Source: Rhizophagus irregularis (Eukaryota > Glomeromycota > Glomeromycetes > Glomerales > Glomeraceae). From it: a stretch of 64,000 bases of DNA. The stretch lies in the NCBI RefSeq assembly GCF_026210795.1, contig NC_089454.1, positions 1-64,000 on the forward strand. The letters run 5' to 3'. The translations under genes and the position numbers were made by a program. Below are positions 1-11,552 of the stretch, in pieces. Every line of letters begins with the position of its first letter. The stretch's first letter is position 1. The notes beneath the pieces are model-generated. The model ran no database searches and was not told where the DNA came from. It saw only the letters and a list, made by a program, of their open reading frames with translations.

Positions 1-954
1 TAACCCTAACCCTAACCCTAACCCTAACCCTAACCCTAACCCTAACCCTAACCCTAACCCTAACCCTAACCCTAACCCTAACCCTAACCCTAACCCTAAC
101 CCTAACCCTAACCCTAACCCTAACCCTAACCCTAACCCTAACCCTAACCCTAACCCTAACCCTAACCCTAACCCTAACCCTAACCCTAACCCTAACCCTA
201 ACCCTAACCCTAACCCTAACCCTAACCCTAACCCTAACCCTAACCCTAACCCTAACCCTAACCCTAACCCTAACCCTAACCCTAACCCTAACCCTAACCC
301 TAACCCTAACCCTAACCCTAACCCTAACCCTAACCCTAACCCTAACCCTAACCCTAACCCTAACCCTAACCCTAACCCTAACCTAACCCTAACCCTAACC
401 TCTAACCCTAACCCTAACCCTAACCCTAACCCTAACCCTAACCCTAACCCTAACCCTAACCCTAACCCTAACCCTAACCCTAACCCTAACCCTAACCCTA
501 ACCCTAACTCCTAACCCTAACCCTAACCCTAACCCTAACCCTAACCCTAACCCTAACCCTAACCCTAACCCTAACCCTAACCCTAACCCTAACCCTAACC
601 CTAACCCTAACCCTAACCCTAACCCTAACCCTAACCCTAACCCTAACCCTAACCCTAACCCTAACCCTAACCCTAACCCTAACCCTAACCCTAACCCTAA
701 CCCTAACCCTAACCCTAACCCTAACCCTAACCCTAACCCTAACCCTAACCCTAACCCTAACCCTAACCCTAACCCTAACCCTAACCCTAACCCTAACCCT
801 AACCCTAACCCTAACCCTAACCCTAACCCTAACCCTAACCCTAACCCTAACCCTAACCCTAACCCTAACCCTAACCCTAACCCTAACCCTAACCCTAACC
901 CTAACCCCGACCCCGACCCCCGACCCCCCCCGACCCCCTGACCCTAACCCCTAA
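1..954. repeat. Telomere: CCCTAA/TTAGGG repeat array
   Basis: Near-perfect tandem CCCTAA units run from the first base, so the window starts at a chromosome end with the C-rich strand reading inward. Small irregular units occur near 384-401 (a CCTAA and a CTCTAA variant) and near 508. The last 50 bases, from about 905, decay into CCCCGACCCC-type variants before the unique sequence. TTAGGG is the usual telomere repeat of many fungi and animals. Confidence 0.98.
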
Positions 955-1200
955 CCCGTTGCTCTCATTTTTAATATATATTTTTTTACTGTTACACGGA
1001 CATGTATATGATTTATAATTTTAATGTTACGCGGACGCGTATTTGTTTTATCAAAAACACGTTACACAATCACGTCTAAAAATGTTCCTCCCGTATTACG
1101 TATACAATTAACTTATTCTTCGTATTAAAAATAAATTTTTTTTACACAAACACGTTTATAACTTTCGTTTACATATTTTATTAAATTTTTTTAATGTGAA
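955..1200 (+). repeat. Telomere-adjacent block, copy 1
   Basis: This 246-bp AT-rich block abuts the telomere. It is repeated in reverse complement at 26142-26387 with only scattered differences, and the similarity starts exactly at the CCCGTTGCTCTC junction. It has two runs of the form TTACRCGGACRYGTAT separated by AT-rich sequence. No coding capacity is seen. Confidence 0.9.
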
Positions 1201-1408
1201 AAATGTAAATATATATTATATTATATATATATATTAAAAAAATCTATCCTGCTACGCAAATATATATCTGACTATTAATAATTTAATACTACACGATAAT
1301 TATACCTGACTATTTAAAAATTAATTTTCGTATCAAATAAGCAATAATAAATCTCACATAGGTGACAAATTTTTATATGTTGGTTAAGCAAACTCAAAAC
1401 CTACCTTT

Positions 1409-1590
1409 ATATATATTGTTCGGTCCTGCCGAAACCATTGCCGAAATGCCCGAAACTGTTTTGGCATTTCGGCAAGGCTTCAGCAGTTTCGGCATTTCAG
1501 CATTTTTTACGTTGCTCACAAAATCTAGTTTCGGCAGCTTCGATAGTTTTGGTACGCCGAAACTCCTGGCCAGGAACAACCTTACAGTCC
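1409..1590. repeat. GCCGAAA/TTTCGGC-rich palindromic repeat
   Basis: About nine copies of GCCGAAA or TTTCGGC, in both orientations, sit between AT-rich flanks, so the stretch can fold extensively. It follows TTGTTCGGTCCT, which resembles the outer end of the hAT-like elements at 13319 and 33758. It is probably a MITE remnant. The two overlapping opposite-strand ORFs here come from this symmetry and are not taken as genes. Confidence 0.55.
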
Positions 1591-1601
1591 CGTCACTGTA
1601 A

Positions 1602-3039
1602 AATTAAATGATTTTCATTAACCTGTCCCCACACAAAATTTAAAAATGTTACCGACTTAATCCAAAATTTTTTAAATTCTAAACAAGTCATAATAGCAGA
1701 AAATATGAATAACATCAGGAGTTCGTCTTTTTTATAGAGTCTATGTAATATCTATAATTCTATATATATCTAATGTAAATTTATTATATAAATTTTTATA
1801 AATCTGTGATATATAATATCAATTTAATTTATTTTTTATATAATTAGTCAGAAATAAATATTAGTAAAGATTTTGTATATAATTAAAGCATAGTATACAG
1901 AATCATTTAAATATAAATTTACATATAAATTGGTGATTAAATAAATTTTATATAAATATTTCATATAAAATTGCGATGCATGAATATAGTAATTATTTAA
2001 ATCATAGATCTATATATAATTTATGGTTAAATAATGTTATATGCAAATAAATATATGTACAATATATAAAAAAATTATTTTATTAATATATCTATATTTC
2101 TTTAACAGTTAAACGTACTTATGTAATATGAATTAATTTTATCAAATTCAGGCATACAATGACTATTTCATTAATTGATTCAAATTATACAAATTAACAT
2201 CATTTCATATATGGACAGCCTAATCTAAAATGTTAAGTATTTAAAAATACATGTACGAGCAACAATTTAACAATTATAATTAATTTTGTTAATTAATTTT
2301 TGTAATAGAAGTTTATTATTTTTACTTTGCAAATCATACGTTACAAATCCTTTAATTAACTTTCATCAATTTTGATTTATATATCGTTAAACATTAATTG
2401 GTAAATTATTATAAAATAATATAAATTTGCCCATGTCAACTAATACAAAAATATTAAATACGCATAAATTTATAACTGAAGCCGTATGTATAGAATTATA
2501 TTATTAAACTAAAAATAATTTCGTTACATGATTACATAATTTGTACAACCTAAATTTTTTTAAGCTAATCTTGAAACTTTTAAACTTTTATCACTATTTT
2601 TTTTTCTTTTTTCGTTCTTTTATAAACTCTTTCTAAAATATTTTTCAATTATCTTTCTTATTATTATCATTTTTTTCTCTCTTCTTGTTCATCATCATGT
2701 TTTATGAAATCTTTTTAATCATCAATAGCTTTTGCACCTTTTTCCACTTCCAATATTTATTAACGTAAAATTATTGAAAGGCGAACTAGTATCATGTGCA
2801 TAACGTGATATAATATATTTACTCACAGTTAATAATAAAAGTAACTTTTTTTTAACAAAGTCCTCCACTTTTCTTTCGTCATTATCTTTCCCTCTCTTTT
2901 CTTCCCCTTTTCCTTCTCACATTTTTCCTTTCCTTTCTCCCATTTTTCTCCATTACCTTCTCCTTTGTTCTATCTCTTTCCCCATACTTTTCGTTAAAAA
3001 TATTTTAATAAACATCCTCAAATGTTTCAAATTTTTTTT
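1602..3039. other. AT-rich gene-free stretch
   Basis: This is very AT-rich sequence with homopolymer runs. From about 2560 it becomes pyrimidine-rich on the plus strand (runs of T with TTTTC and CCTTTTC). No ORF of note, RNA gene or clear element boundary is seen. Confidence 0.7.
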
Positions 3040-4260
3040 TTTTGGATGGTTTTTTTAGTCTTCCTGAACACGATATTTCTGTAAGTTTTCATTTTTTTTT
3101 TATTTGTTCTTATTTAATGAACAGTTCTAAATGGCTCTTTTTTTTTTTTCTTTAAGCGGGCGGAAATTGTAGGTCTATGAACGTGCAGAATTTCAGTTAA
3201 GGTTTCATTAAATCTTTAATTTTTTTAATGAAACATATACAATGAATGTTTTATATTTCTTTTCTTTAAACAGTTATCTTTTTGGGTCTTTGGACGCGTA
3301 GTAATTCGCAAGACCCAGTGAATTTTTTTTTATTTCTTTTTAGATATACACGTATTTTTGACGTATTTGTATATTGGTATTTATTTTTCTTTAATTTATT
3401 TATTTTAACGAACTGTACTTGCAGTTCTATTCTGACTTCTTCTGGTTCTTTTGGATATTCTTTGGACGTGTAGGTTTTCAGATATCACTTTTTTCTTTAT
3501 TAATTTAGTGTATTCAGTTTTCAGCAAATAGTTTTTACAGTTCTTTTTTAGGCGTCTAAAAGATTAAGTGCAGACTCCTTTGGGCAAGTTTTCATTTTGA
3601 AAACATTACTTTTTTTAAAAAGTCAATTTAGTAACTTCTTTCTTTCTACCTTATAGAAAACTGCTCCAATTCTATTACGGAATCTTGAAGTAAAGTTTCA
3701 AATATCTTGGAAACCACCTTTAAAAATGCTTTAAAAATATTTTCTTTTCTTTTTTGTAGGTTTTTTTCTGATTTCAAATTCCTAGGGTGACATGGTAAGC
3801 TTCAAATCACTCTTTTAACAAAAATGCAAATTTCCTTTTTAAATCTTTTGAGTATATTTCATAATTTTTTAGTTAACTTTTAACTTTTTTTTATTTTTGT
3901 AGAAATTACATCCAATTAATTGATTGCGGATTTTGATGAATTTTAAAAAAAAAATAAGATAAAAATCTGTCTTAGGACGAATGAATATGTAAGTTTTGAA
4001 ACTTTAATTAATTAAAAAAAGAAAATTTTAAAATTTCAAAGTTAAAAGAACAGTTTTTGAACTGTTCTTTATTATTTTGTAGATTTCACGCTTTAAATAG
4101 TGGAATATAGTTATGTGAAAAGTGAGTTTCAAAATTTACTCAATTTGAAACTTATTTCTTTTATTTAAAAAATGGTTTATAAGTGTTTTTCATTTTTTTT
4201 GTAGGATCAGCTTCGGACAGAATGCTTTGTCAACATGGACAGTAAGTTATAAATCATAAC
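3040..4260 (+). other. Series of short exon-like blocks between splice-like signals
   Basis: Short less AT-rich blocks of 20-60 bp alternate with T-rich stretches. Many blocks are preceded by a T-run ending in TAG or CAG and followed by GTAAG or GTGAG, for example near 3058-3080, 3769-3800, 4081-4125 and 4204-4245. Three blocks share a motif like TTTGGACGYGTAG (about 3172, 3290, 3463). This could be a decayed intron-rich gene or a degenerate tandem repeat. I cannot assemble an open reading frame across it. Confidence 0.3.
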
Positions 4261-4782
4261 TGATTCTATTGGTTGAAGACTTTGCGTTTAACATAATGTA
4301 TTGGTTTAAATACTTCACAATTTGATAGTTCTTAATTTTAGTTAATAACTAGAGAAATTTATAATTTATTTGTACAATATTAAAAAATAAACAATAATAA
4401 ATTCGTAATTTACAATTTATAATATTAAATATAATATCTATTTAAAATATACATAAAATTTATTTGAAGTTAAATAAAAAATTTATATAAATTCCATATA
4501 AATCTATTTTATATGTAAAAACAGATCCATGTGAAATCCACGTTGGGTCCTTAAAACTACATAGAATAGTGTATGCAGATTTTACATATATTTTTCACAT
4601 AAATCTACATAGAATATAACTCCTGATGAATATATCCACTACTTTTAATTCCCTTTCCGCTTCTTATCCAAAATCTTGTTGTACAGAAAGAGCTATTTTG
4701 AAAACTACTCTCATTCCTTTTTAAAATGGTCAGAGTATTTCTTATTTTGATCAATCTTACATAAATTCTCCTGATTTCTTTA
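4261..4782. other. AT-rich gene-free stretch
   Basis: AT-rich sequence with runs such as TTTATATAAATT. It contains a short segment around 4535-4630 that is less AT-rich. No gene or bounded element is recognised. Confidence 0.6.
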
Positions 4783-5076
4783 ATGACTACGATTCAAGTT
4801 CCTAGTAAAACTTTATCCGATTTAGTAAGGCAAACTGGTGCTACAAGTCCTATTAGTCCAAAATTACAGGCCATTATGGAATGTATGGAATATTTAGGGT
4901 ATGTAAATCTAAAAAAATGCATGAGAAAAGACCGTTATTTCAAAAATTATGCATTACTAATTTTAGTTTTTTTTTTATAATAATAATAATAATATATTAA
5001 ACCTAGATATGAAACAAAGAAAAATTTGACACCATATCATCCGAAATTGGTTTATCTGCTGAGCGGGAAGTCTTAA
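4783..5076 (+). CDS. Small two-exon hypothetical protein (61 aa)
   Basis: I read exon 1 as 4783-4898 and exon 2 as 5007-5076, joined over an intron that begins GTATGT and ends CCTAG. The join keeps one frame (186 nt, 61 residues plus TAA). The product begins MTTIQVPSKTLSDLVRQTG and ends VYLLSGKS. It has no signal peptide, membrane segment or domain that I recognise. An AATAAA lies about 30 bp downstream, at about 5107. It could be the 3' end of a larger gene or a gene fragment, because the upstream sequence is AT-rich with no promoter I can point to. The intron is a prediction from splice motifs only. Confidence 0.35.
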
Positions 5077-5210
5077 TTTTATTACACATGTACAACGCTT
5101 TTAACAATAAAATGAATTCTTTGTTATTGTTCTTAATTTGTTCATTGTAAATTTAAATGAATGTTTTGTATATTATCTCTATTAATAAATATATATATAT
5201 ACTGTAAGTT

Positions 5211-5228
5211 ATATACATCAATAGAGTA
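5211..5228 (+). repeat. Target-site duplication, left side of LINE-1
   Basis: The 18-base sequence ATATACATCAATAGAGTA occurs here and again at 18561-18578, directly after the A-rich tail of LINE-1. This fixes both ends of the element. Duplications of this length are usual for target-primed reverse transcription. Confidence 0.85.
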
Positions 5229-5714
5229 AAAACTCTTTCTGCCGATCATTCAGTCACAAATTTCGCACTAGTAGTTTAAAGAAATATTTTTCGTTTATTA
5301 TCGTTTAAGTCATAGAAAATATTGTTTTTTCGTTATAGAATTTGGGAAGAGTAATATGGAAGGGGTAGAATTTACCCAACCTTCAGGAAGTAGCACTTCG
5401 GCTGCTTTGACGAGCTCTTTGTTAGCTCAGTAACCTATACAGACGAATAGTAATATCAACATAGCTGATCTCTACGCACGCTCAATAAGGCGTTGTTGGC
5501 TAAAAAACTCATTTTAACTTTTGACAAAAGTCTAAACTTTAATTAGTAATAGTTTAAACTATGACAAAAGGTTTTGACAATAACTAAATATTTAAACTAT
5601 GTCTAAACTTTCTAATTAATAAAATTTAAAATAAATAATTATTAATACATTATTATATATATTTAAATAAATTTTTTATAAATAAATATTACTATATAAT
5701 TATTAATAAATATA

Positions 5715-5909
5715 GTTAGACTTCTATATAGTAACATTTCATATAGTTACATTATATAAAATTTCTCCTTATAATTACACCTTTGGGAAAACCCAATTTA
5801 TATACTTATTATATAAAAAAACCTTTATATAATTACATTATAGTAAAAGCCTCTATATAGTTACTAATTTTTATAGAACCGATTAAATAACTATATAGAG
5901 ATCTGACTG
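5715..5909. mobile_element. Short TA-flanked pogo/mariner-like MITE
   Basis: The left end GTTAGACTTCTATATAGTAA and the reverse complement of the right end, CAGTCAGATCTCTATATAGT, are imperfect inverted repeats. A TA dinucleotide lies on each side. The internal sequence has several TATAGTTAC motifs. It has no coding capacity. Confidence 0.55.
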
Positions 5910-6128
5910 TATTAATAATAATATATAAAAAGTAAAATTATAAAACTGGTTAAGTGAGTGACACATATTACATCATATTCATTTTACTATGAATTCTACC
6001 CCCCTCCTCCCCTTGTCAGATTTAATAACCAATTAAATTTAATTTACAATTTATATAAATAGAATAAGTGTAACGTCAGATTTTAATTATCCCCCTCCCC
6101 CTCTAATAATTACGTCATATGTGTCACT

Positions 6129-6372
6129 TAAGGTTGCTTGCCGAAACCTAGGGGTTTAGGCAAGATGGCGTTTCGCCGAAAAGCGAAATTCTGCCAAAAC
6201 TATATTAAAGTTATATTAAAAAACTGGCGAAACTTTGGAGAAAGGCGAAACTGCCGAAACTTATTATAAATGCCGAAACTGCTGAAACTCTGCCGAAACT
6301 ATAATAAATCTATAGTAAAATTTTGACGAAACTAATCGTAGGATTTTGAAGAGGTTTAGACAAGCAACCTTA
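6129..6372. mobile_element. 244-bp hAT-like MITE, copy 1
   Basis: The ends are TAAGGTTGCTTG and CAAGCAACCTTA, flanked by a perfect 8-bp duplication GTGTCACT. An almost identical copy of the same length lies at 53043-53286 with its own duplication. The inside is rich in GCCGAAA-type motifs. Non-autonomous; presumably mobilised by a hAT transposase. Confidence 0.9.
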
Positions 6373-6842
6373 GTGTCACTTCCCTTATTAATTAAACTCT
6401 ATATATTTTAATATATATAATGATTTAAATAATTAATATAATGTATATTAAATTTTATAATTGCAAAACTGGTTAAATTTATATTAAATTATATAATTTA
6501 TTATAATAAATGGTAAACTTTATTAATTACTATGTAAAAATATGTCTAAACCTTTTACAGTTTTATCAGTTTCGTCAGTTTCACAGTTTTGCAAATTTTT
6601 AATTTTTTAATAAAATGTTTCAACTAGTTTCGATTTCAACAATTGTTTAAACTACTTAGTTTCGTCCAGCAACCTTAATGCTCAAACTAACGCAAGTCAC
6701 CCTAGTCAGAATACAACTTCTAAAGAAGCAAAGAAAGATGATGGTTGGACTATTATTAAGAAGACTCAACGTTTTAGTATTTCATCCCTCAAGATAATCT
6801 TCCAGGCAATAATATTATTGCTAAGAAAAATTTTGTATATAG

Positions 6843-6997
6843 TATACTTTTCGTCAAAATGACAAAATACTAATTAAATTTATTTTGACAGACGTAATGT
6901 ATTTTGACAGACGTAATTAATTCATAGTAATTTTATAATAAATAGTGAATTGGTCCGTTCGCCGAAATACGACGTAATTAATTAGTGGAGAAGTATA
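6843..6997. mobile_element. 155-bp MITE inside LINE-1 ORF1
   Basis: The ends TATACTTTTCGTC and GGAGAAGTATA are imperfect inverted repeats and are flanked on both sides by GTATATAG, an exact 8-bp duplication. The LINE-1 ORF1 frame stops at the left edge and resumes after the right edge. The low complexity of the duplication lowers confidence. Confidence 0.6.
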
Positions 6998-7131
6998 GTA
7001 TATAGGAAAATTTCGGATGTGCTTGGGCTAATTTCATTGGCACCAACTTCCATTAAAGGTATTAAGGTGATTCGAGTAACATATGAAACGGAAGCACAAG
7101 CGGCTGAAGTTTGTGCCAAGAAAATTGCAGA

Positions 7132-9941
7132 TAGGAATGTTAAAGGTTCCAGATTCATAAACTTAAACCAAAAGTTCCAAACCTGGTTTGAAGGAAACTC
7201 AGTTCCATTTTTGGAACTATATGTAAACTAAGTTCATAATTAGTTCAACCAATTATAAATGCAGATTTACATATAAAAATAGATTATATAAATATATTAT
7301 ATGATAATCAAGTGATAATTGATAATCAGTCATCTGATTATTTAAAAGTTGATCTAACGCGTTTAAAAAAAATTTTACGTGTTATTATGACTATTAAAGA
7401 TGGAGTTAACCATAGCAAAAACCAGCCAGTTATAACAATTAAGAGCTGAGATACTAGGCGAACTTAATAAAGATGAGAATAATTTATATAGTGAAGAGGA
7501 AGAAGAAAATATTAATGAAGACGAAAACTTAAATAACAAAAAGAGTTCTGCTTGGAACTATTTTAAATTACAAATTTCTGGGAAAAAAATATGTAAAAAT
7601 TGTTCTTAAGAATATGGTGAAAAAACGGGAATATCAACTTTAAAGAAACACCTTTATTATAAACATAATATTATTATAGATAAAATTAAAAATATTCAAA
7701 CAACTTTGAATTTTCCTAGAGTTGATCCATGGTTAATTACCGAACAGCAGGTGTGAAATATAGCTTTTGTAGATTGGATAATCTCCGACCTACAACCATT
7801 TAAAATTGTTGAAAATCTCCATTTTGTTTATATGTTTAAAATATTTGATCCAAGATATCAAGTTCCTAACTGACAGAATTTAAAGGAAATGGTTGTAAAT
7901 AAATTTAATACAATCAGAAAAAATATTGGTGCATTTATGGCTCAAATTCCAGGAAAAATCGCGCTTACAGCTGACATGTGGAAGAGTAAATTTACAAATG
8001 ATGCATTTCTTGGCCTCACCGTCCATTATATTGATCAGAAATGGAAGTTGCAGAATTTCCTATTAGATATCATATCTTTTACTAAATGGCATACTGGAAT
8101 CAATATTGCAACATCAATTAATAATGTTTTAAATGATTTTAATCTTCAAGAAAAAACTTTGGCTCTTATTACAACTGATATATAATGAATTGGCTATCGA
8201 GTGCTGAAAAGAACGCTCAACAACAATTGATTACTCAACTTGATTCTCAAAATTTTAGACATTACCGTTGTGCCGCCCATATTCTTAATCTTGCTGCACA
8301 ACAAGGACTTGAAATGATATCAGATGAAGTTATTAAAGTACAAGAATTAATTAATAAAATTAAGTATTCAATAGTAATTAGCGATCAGTTAAAAAATTTG
8401 TGTTCATACACAAAAATTACATATTTGAGACCAGAATTTGATTGTAAGATGAGATGGAATTCAACTTTTAACATGTTAAGAAAATTGGAAAAAATGTGGC
8501 GTGGAATGCAATTATTGGCAGTTGAAAATAAGGAAATTCAAAATTTAATGCCTACCAATAATAAATGGAAAATAATTAAAGTCAGTATTGAATAATTGAA
8601 TGAATATTAGTATTAATTTATATTCATTATAATTAATACAATTTCTTTGATTTTTTATATCATAGGATACACTTACTGTTTTGGAACCTTTGGAAAAAGC
8701 TACAGTCTATCTTTCTGCTGCTAGATATCCGACAATTGCAGATGTTCAGTTTGTTTTTTTAGGAATTTTGGATTATTTGAATGATTTGATTGGATCAGAA
8801 GAATTTAGTCAAAATGAATTAGCATCATTTATAAATCAAAAGATTGATAACTATTGGAAATATATTGATGAATAAACTTTAGTAGCTGCAATTTTAGATC
8901 CTCGGACAAAACTTACTTTATTTGAATCAGGAATACCAACCGCTAACGCAATATCCACTGTTACAGCTTTATTACGTAGTTATCATATTGTGACAAGTGA
9001 AAATTGCAAAAAAACCTAAGATGAAAATGATTATAGTAGTACACGGGAATATTTTGCACGAAAACAGCATCATTTATCTGAAAGTGATTCACGCTGATCA
9101 TCTATTTCTTCTATTGCAAGTTCTATATCATTAGAAGAAACTTTTCCTGAATTAGACTGATATTTAGCTTTACTTTGTAATGAAAAAGCAGATCCGTTAT
9201 TGTGGTGGCAGGTACATCAACAAGAATTTTCAAAATTATCATTAATGGCAAGAGACTACCTTTGTATTCAAGCAACTAGCGTTGCATGTGAGCAACTTTT
9301 TTCTGTTGCAGCCAATACTATTACTAAAACCCAAAATAGACTTGATCCAGAAACAGTCAGGGCTACTTTGTGCACTAAATCCTGATTGGAAAAAGAAGGT
9401 ATAAGTAAAAATCATTAATACTAGTATCTGTAAATATAATTACTTACACAATTTACGTATTTGAATATTATATGTACAGTATAAATACAACAATAAAGAT
9501 AATTTTTAGTGAAAATTTAAGTGTATAAGGGTACGGTTAGTGGTGGAGCTGTGGTTTTTTTATAAAAATTTTTTAAAATTAAACTAAACTTAGAGGTTAA
9601 TCAATTAAACGATTAAAAATAAATTTACATGTACTCCACATAGTGTTTAATATTTTAAATATTTAACAACTTGCCGTAAAAATTGGAAGAAAAAAAAAAT
9701 ACATATGTACTACGTATAATATCATAAATCCCTCCATTATTTGTTGAATATCACATGATATTTGAATTGCAATCGCTAATTAAATCGATTTTTATATTTA
9801 AATAAAGAGTTCGAACCTTATTTGAACCCCAGTTCTGAACAAGTTCAAACCCTATTATAAAAACTCAGTTTCCGAGTTCTACCTATTAAAACTTTAAGGA
9901 ACTGAACCTAAACCAAACCTAAACGGACTTTAACATCCCTA
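7132..9941 (+). mobile_element. hAT transposon, once autonomous, in LINE-1 ORF1
   Basis: The left end TAGGAATGTTAAAG and the reverse complement of the right end, TAGGGATGTTAAAG, form terminal inverted repeats. Both sides carry the perfect 8-bp duplication ATTGCAGA. The flanks join into a continuous LINE-1 ORF1 sequence. The inside carries a decayed BED-finger hAT transposase gene. 2810 bp is a normal length for a hAT element. Confidence 0.88.
7388..9384 (+). pseudogene. hAT transposase with BED zinc finger (decayed)
   Basis: From the N-terminus: an acidic stretch; a BED-type finger near 7548-7665 (KKICKNC, later LKKHLYYKH); the first catalytic Asp in ALTADMWKSKFTNDAF (about 7960); LALITTD with the second Asp (about 8160); HYRCAAHILNLAAQQG (about 8260); a catalytic Glu candidate in EPLEKATVYLSAARYPT (about 8683); and the C-terminal hAT dimerisation region ARDYLCIQATSVACEQLFS (about 9250). 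This order is that of Ac/ricesleeper-like transposases. In-frame stops near 7607, 7756, 7871, 8183 and 8873, plus frame changes, make it inactive. An AT-rich gap at about 8595-8665 may be an intron. Confidence 0.85.
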
Positions 9942-9949
9942 ATTGCAGA

Positions 9950-11472
9950 TGATAATGATATAAGATTTGCTAAATTGGAAGTAATCAACAATCAGCAACA
10001 TAATAATCTTAACGATTATGAAATTAAAATCTGGGATGTTCAGATAAGCAGATGTTAGAAGTATATTTGAAAAGTTTTGGACCAATTAAAACCCTCAAAT
10101 TTAATGTTAAAAATTTATACTATAAAGTAGTAGTTAGATTCAACGGTAAACAAGTGGAAGAAAAATTTAAAGACTTATGGTCATTGAGATTTTGCAAATA
10201 TGTGTTTAGGATTTTTCCATCTAACTTAACCAAAGACGAAAGGAATTTACGTTTTAAATATGGGTTGAAATTAGCTAATTTACCCATAAGTACATACGCT
10301 GCAAATTTGAAAGATATTATCATACAAATGAAGGCGAAATCATGTTTTGTACCTAAGAATAGGTTTTCAAAAAATTATGAGAAAAAAAGGTTTGCATTTG
10401 TCTTTTTTGACAATGAGAATGACCTTAATAATGCTTTAGGAAAGAAATTCTCTTTTAACAATCGAGGCTTAGTTTTCGTTAATTATGATGCGGTCGCGTG
10501 CGGCATTATGTAGGCTCTCTTATCATTGAGTCGAACATGTCCAGAAAATCGGAAAGAAACATGTCATCAACACATGAAGTATATCAACAGATTTATTGTA
10601 GATATGGAGTAAAAGCACCCAGATCAAGTGTGGGGTTCAGACCATTATTCCCTAGAAATTCACAATATCAACCTGATAAGTCAGAAGGTATGCACAATTG
10701 GGATGAAGAAGTCAAACAAGAAATGTCATCACAAGGTCCTTCAAGTTATGCTGAAGCTGCAAAGAAAATTAAGACAGTACCCAATGTAAGAGCAAATGTT
10801 TTAACATCAAGTCAAGGTCCATCTCAATCTTACAAAGGAAAAGGAAAACAACAAGAGACATAAGAATCAGTAAGAAAACCTTGGAATCAACAAAATATTA
10901 ATCCTACACCAGTTAATAATGAGGGTGATAGGTTGGATAGGTTGGAACAACAAATGGAAAAATTCATGAATATGATACAAAGATTGAATGAGAGGATTTC
11001 AAATTTAGAAATTAATCATATTAATCAAGCTGAGATTTTGAGTAATAGAAAAGTAGAATTAACGTTTGCTAAAGATAATAATACGTTCATGAATAATAAT
11101 AATAAGAGGGTAAAAGAATTTCAACAAGCACGTGATGTATATACTGAAAAGCATGTTTCGCCAAATATACAAACTCGTACATTATCTCCTATGGAAGAAG
11201 ATAGTGAAGTAAATAAAACAGTTAAGACAGAAAAGTTCATATATGAACCATCAACCGCGTTGGGTATATTACCTTCGTCCCCAAATAATCAAGAAGGAAA
11301 TACACAACGATTAGATAATTTTGAAGCCAGAATGGATCAGGCATTTAGTATTTTGACAAATATGTCTGGGAAGTTTGACCATTTAATGAACAACCAAATA
11401 CCATATGTTAATGAAGACAGGGCTAGGGAATTTAATAACGGAACAACTAACCCCCAATATAATCAACAATGA
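9950..11472 (+). pseudogene. LINE-1 ORF1, central and C-terminal part
   Basis: The frame continues the piece that ended at 7131: DNDIRFAKLEVINNQQHNN, then an RRM-like region (FGPIKTLKFNVKNLYYKVVV at about 10074; later KRFAFVFFDNENDLNNAL). A cysteine-bearing region near 10495 has lost frame and was probably a zinc knuckle. The segment 10498-10863 (SYAEAAKKI) runs to a TAA and then continues in frame to 10933-11472, which has a coiled-coil stretch (RLEQQMEKFMNMIQRLNERI) and ends at 11472. RRM-like plus zinc knuckle plus coiled coil is a common ORF1 layout for RNA binding. It is broken by frameshifts and stops. Confidence 0.75.
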
Positions 11473-11552
11473 TAGTACAACCTATAGATATTTGACCATC
11501 TATTGATGGTATTATAGACATTAATAATACATTTAAGATAACAACAATTAAT

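Larger units (their letters stand above)
5486..6677. mobile_element. Non-autonomous hAT-like element with two elements inside
   Basis: The ends read TAAGGCGTTG on the left and CAGCAACCTTA on the right. They are flanked by ACGCTCAA and ATGCTCAA, an 8-bp target duplication with one mismatch. The outer ends match the 244-bp MITE inside it (6129-6372), so they are the same family. No coding sequence is seen. It contains the pogo-like element at 5715-5909. Confidence 0.7.
5356..7131 (+). pseudogene. LINE-1 ORF1, N-terminal part (interrupted)
   Basis: ORF1 appears to start at ATG 5356 (MEGVEFTQPSGSS), with a stop about 25 codons in. It is cut at 5485 by a hAT-like MITE and resumes at 6686 (TNASHPSQNTTSKEAKKDDG). 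It is cut again at 6842 by a 155-bp element and resumes about 7006, giving IKVIRVTYETEAQAAEVCAK, which ends at the hAT insertion at 7131. The same protein continues at 9950. ORF1 proteins of this class bind RNA. The recovered frame across each insertion supports one ancestral protein, now non-functional. Confidence 0.7.

Noticed and set aside
1362-1601. Overlapping ORFs on both strands (79 and 61 codons)
   Set aside because: They run through a symmetrical GCCGAAA/TTTCGGC repeat, which leaves both strands open by symmetry. No other support.
1715-4627. Possible 2.9-kb element with ATCAGGAGTT / AACTCCTGAT ends
   Set aside because: The inverted match fades after about 10 bases and no matching target duplication abuts the ends, so chance is likely.
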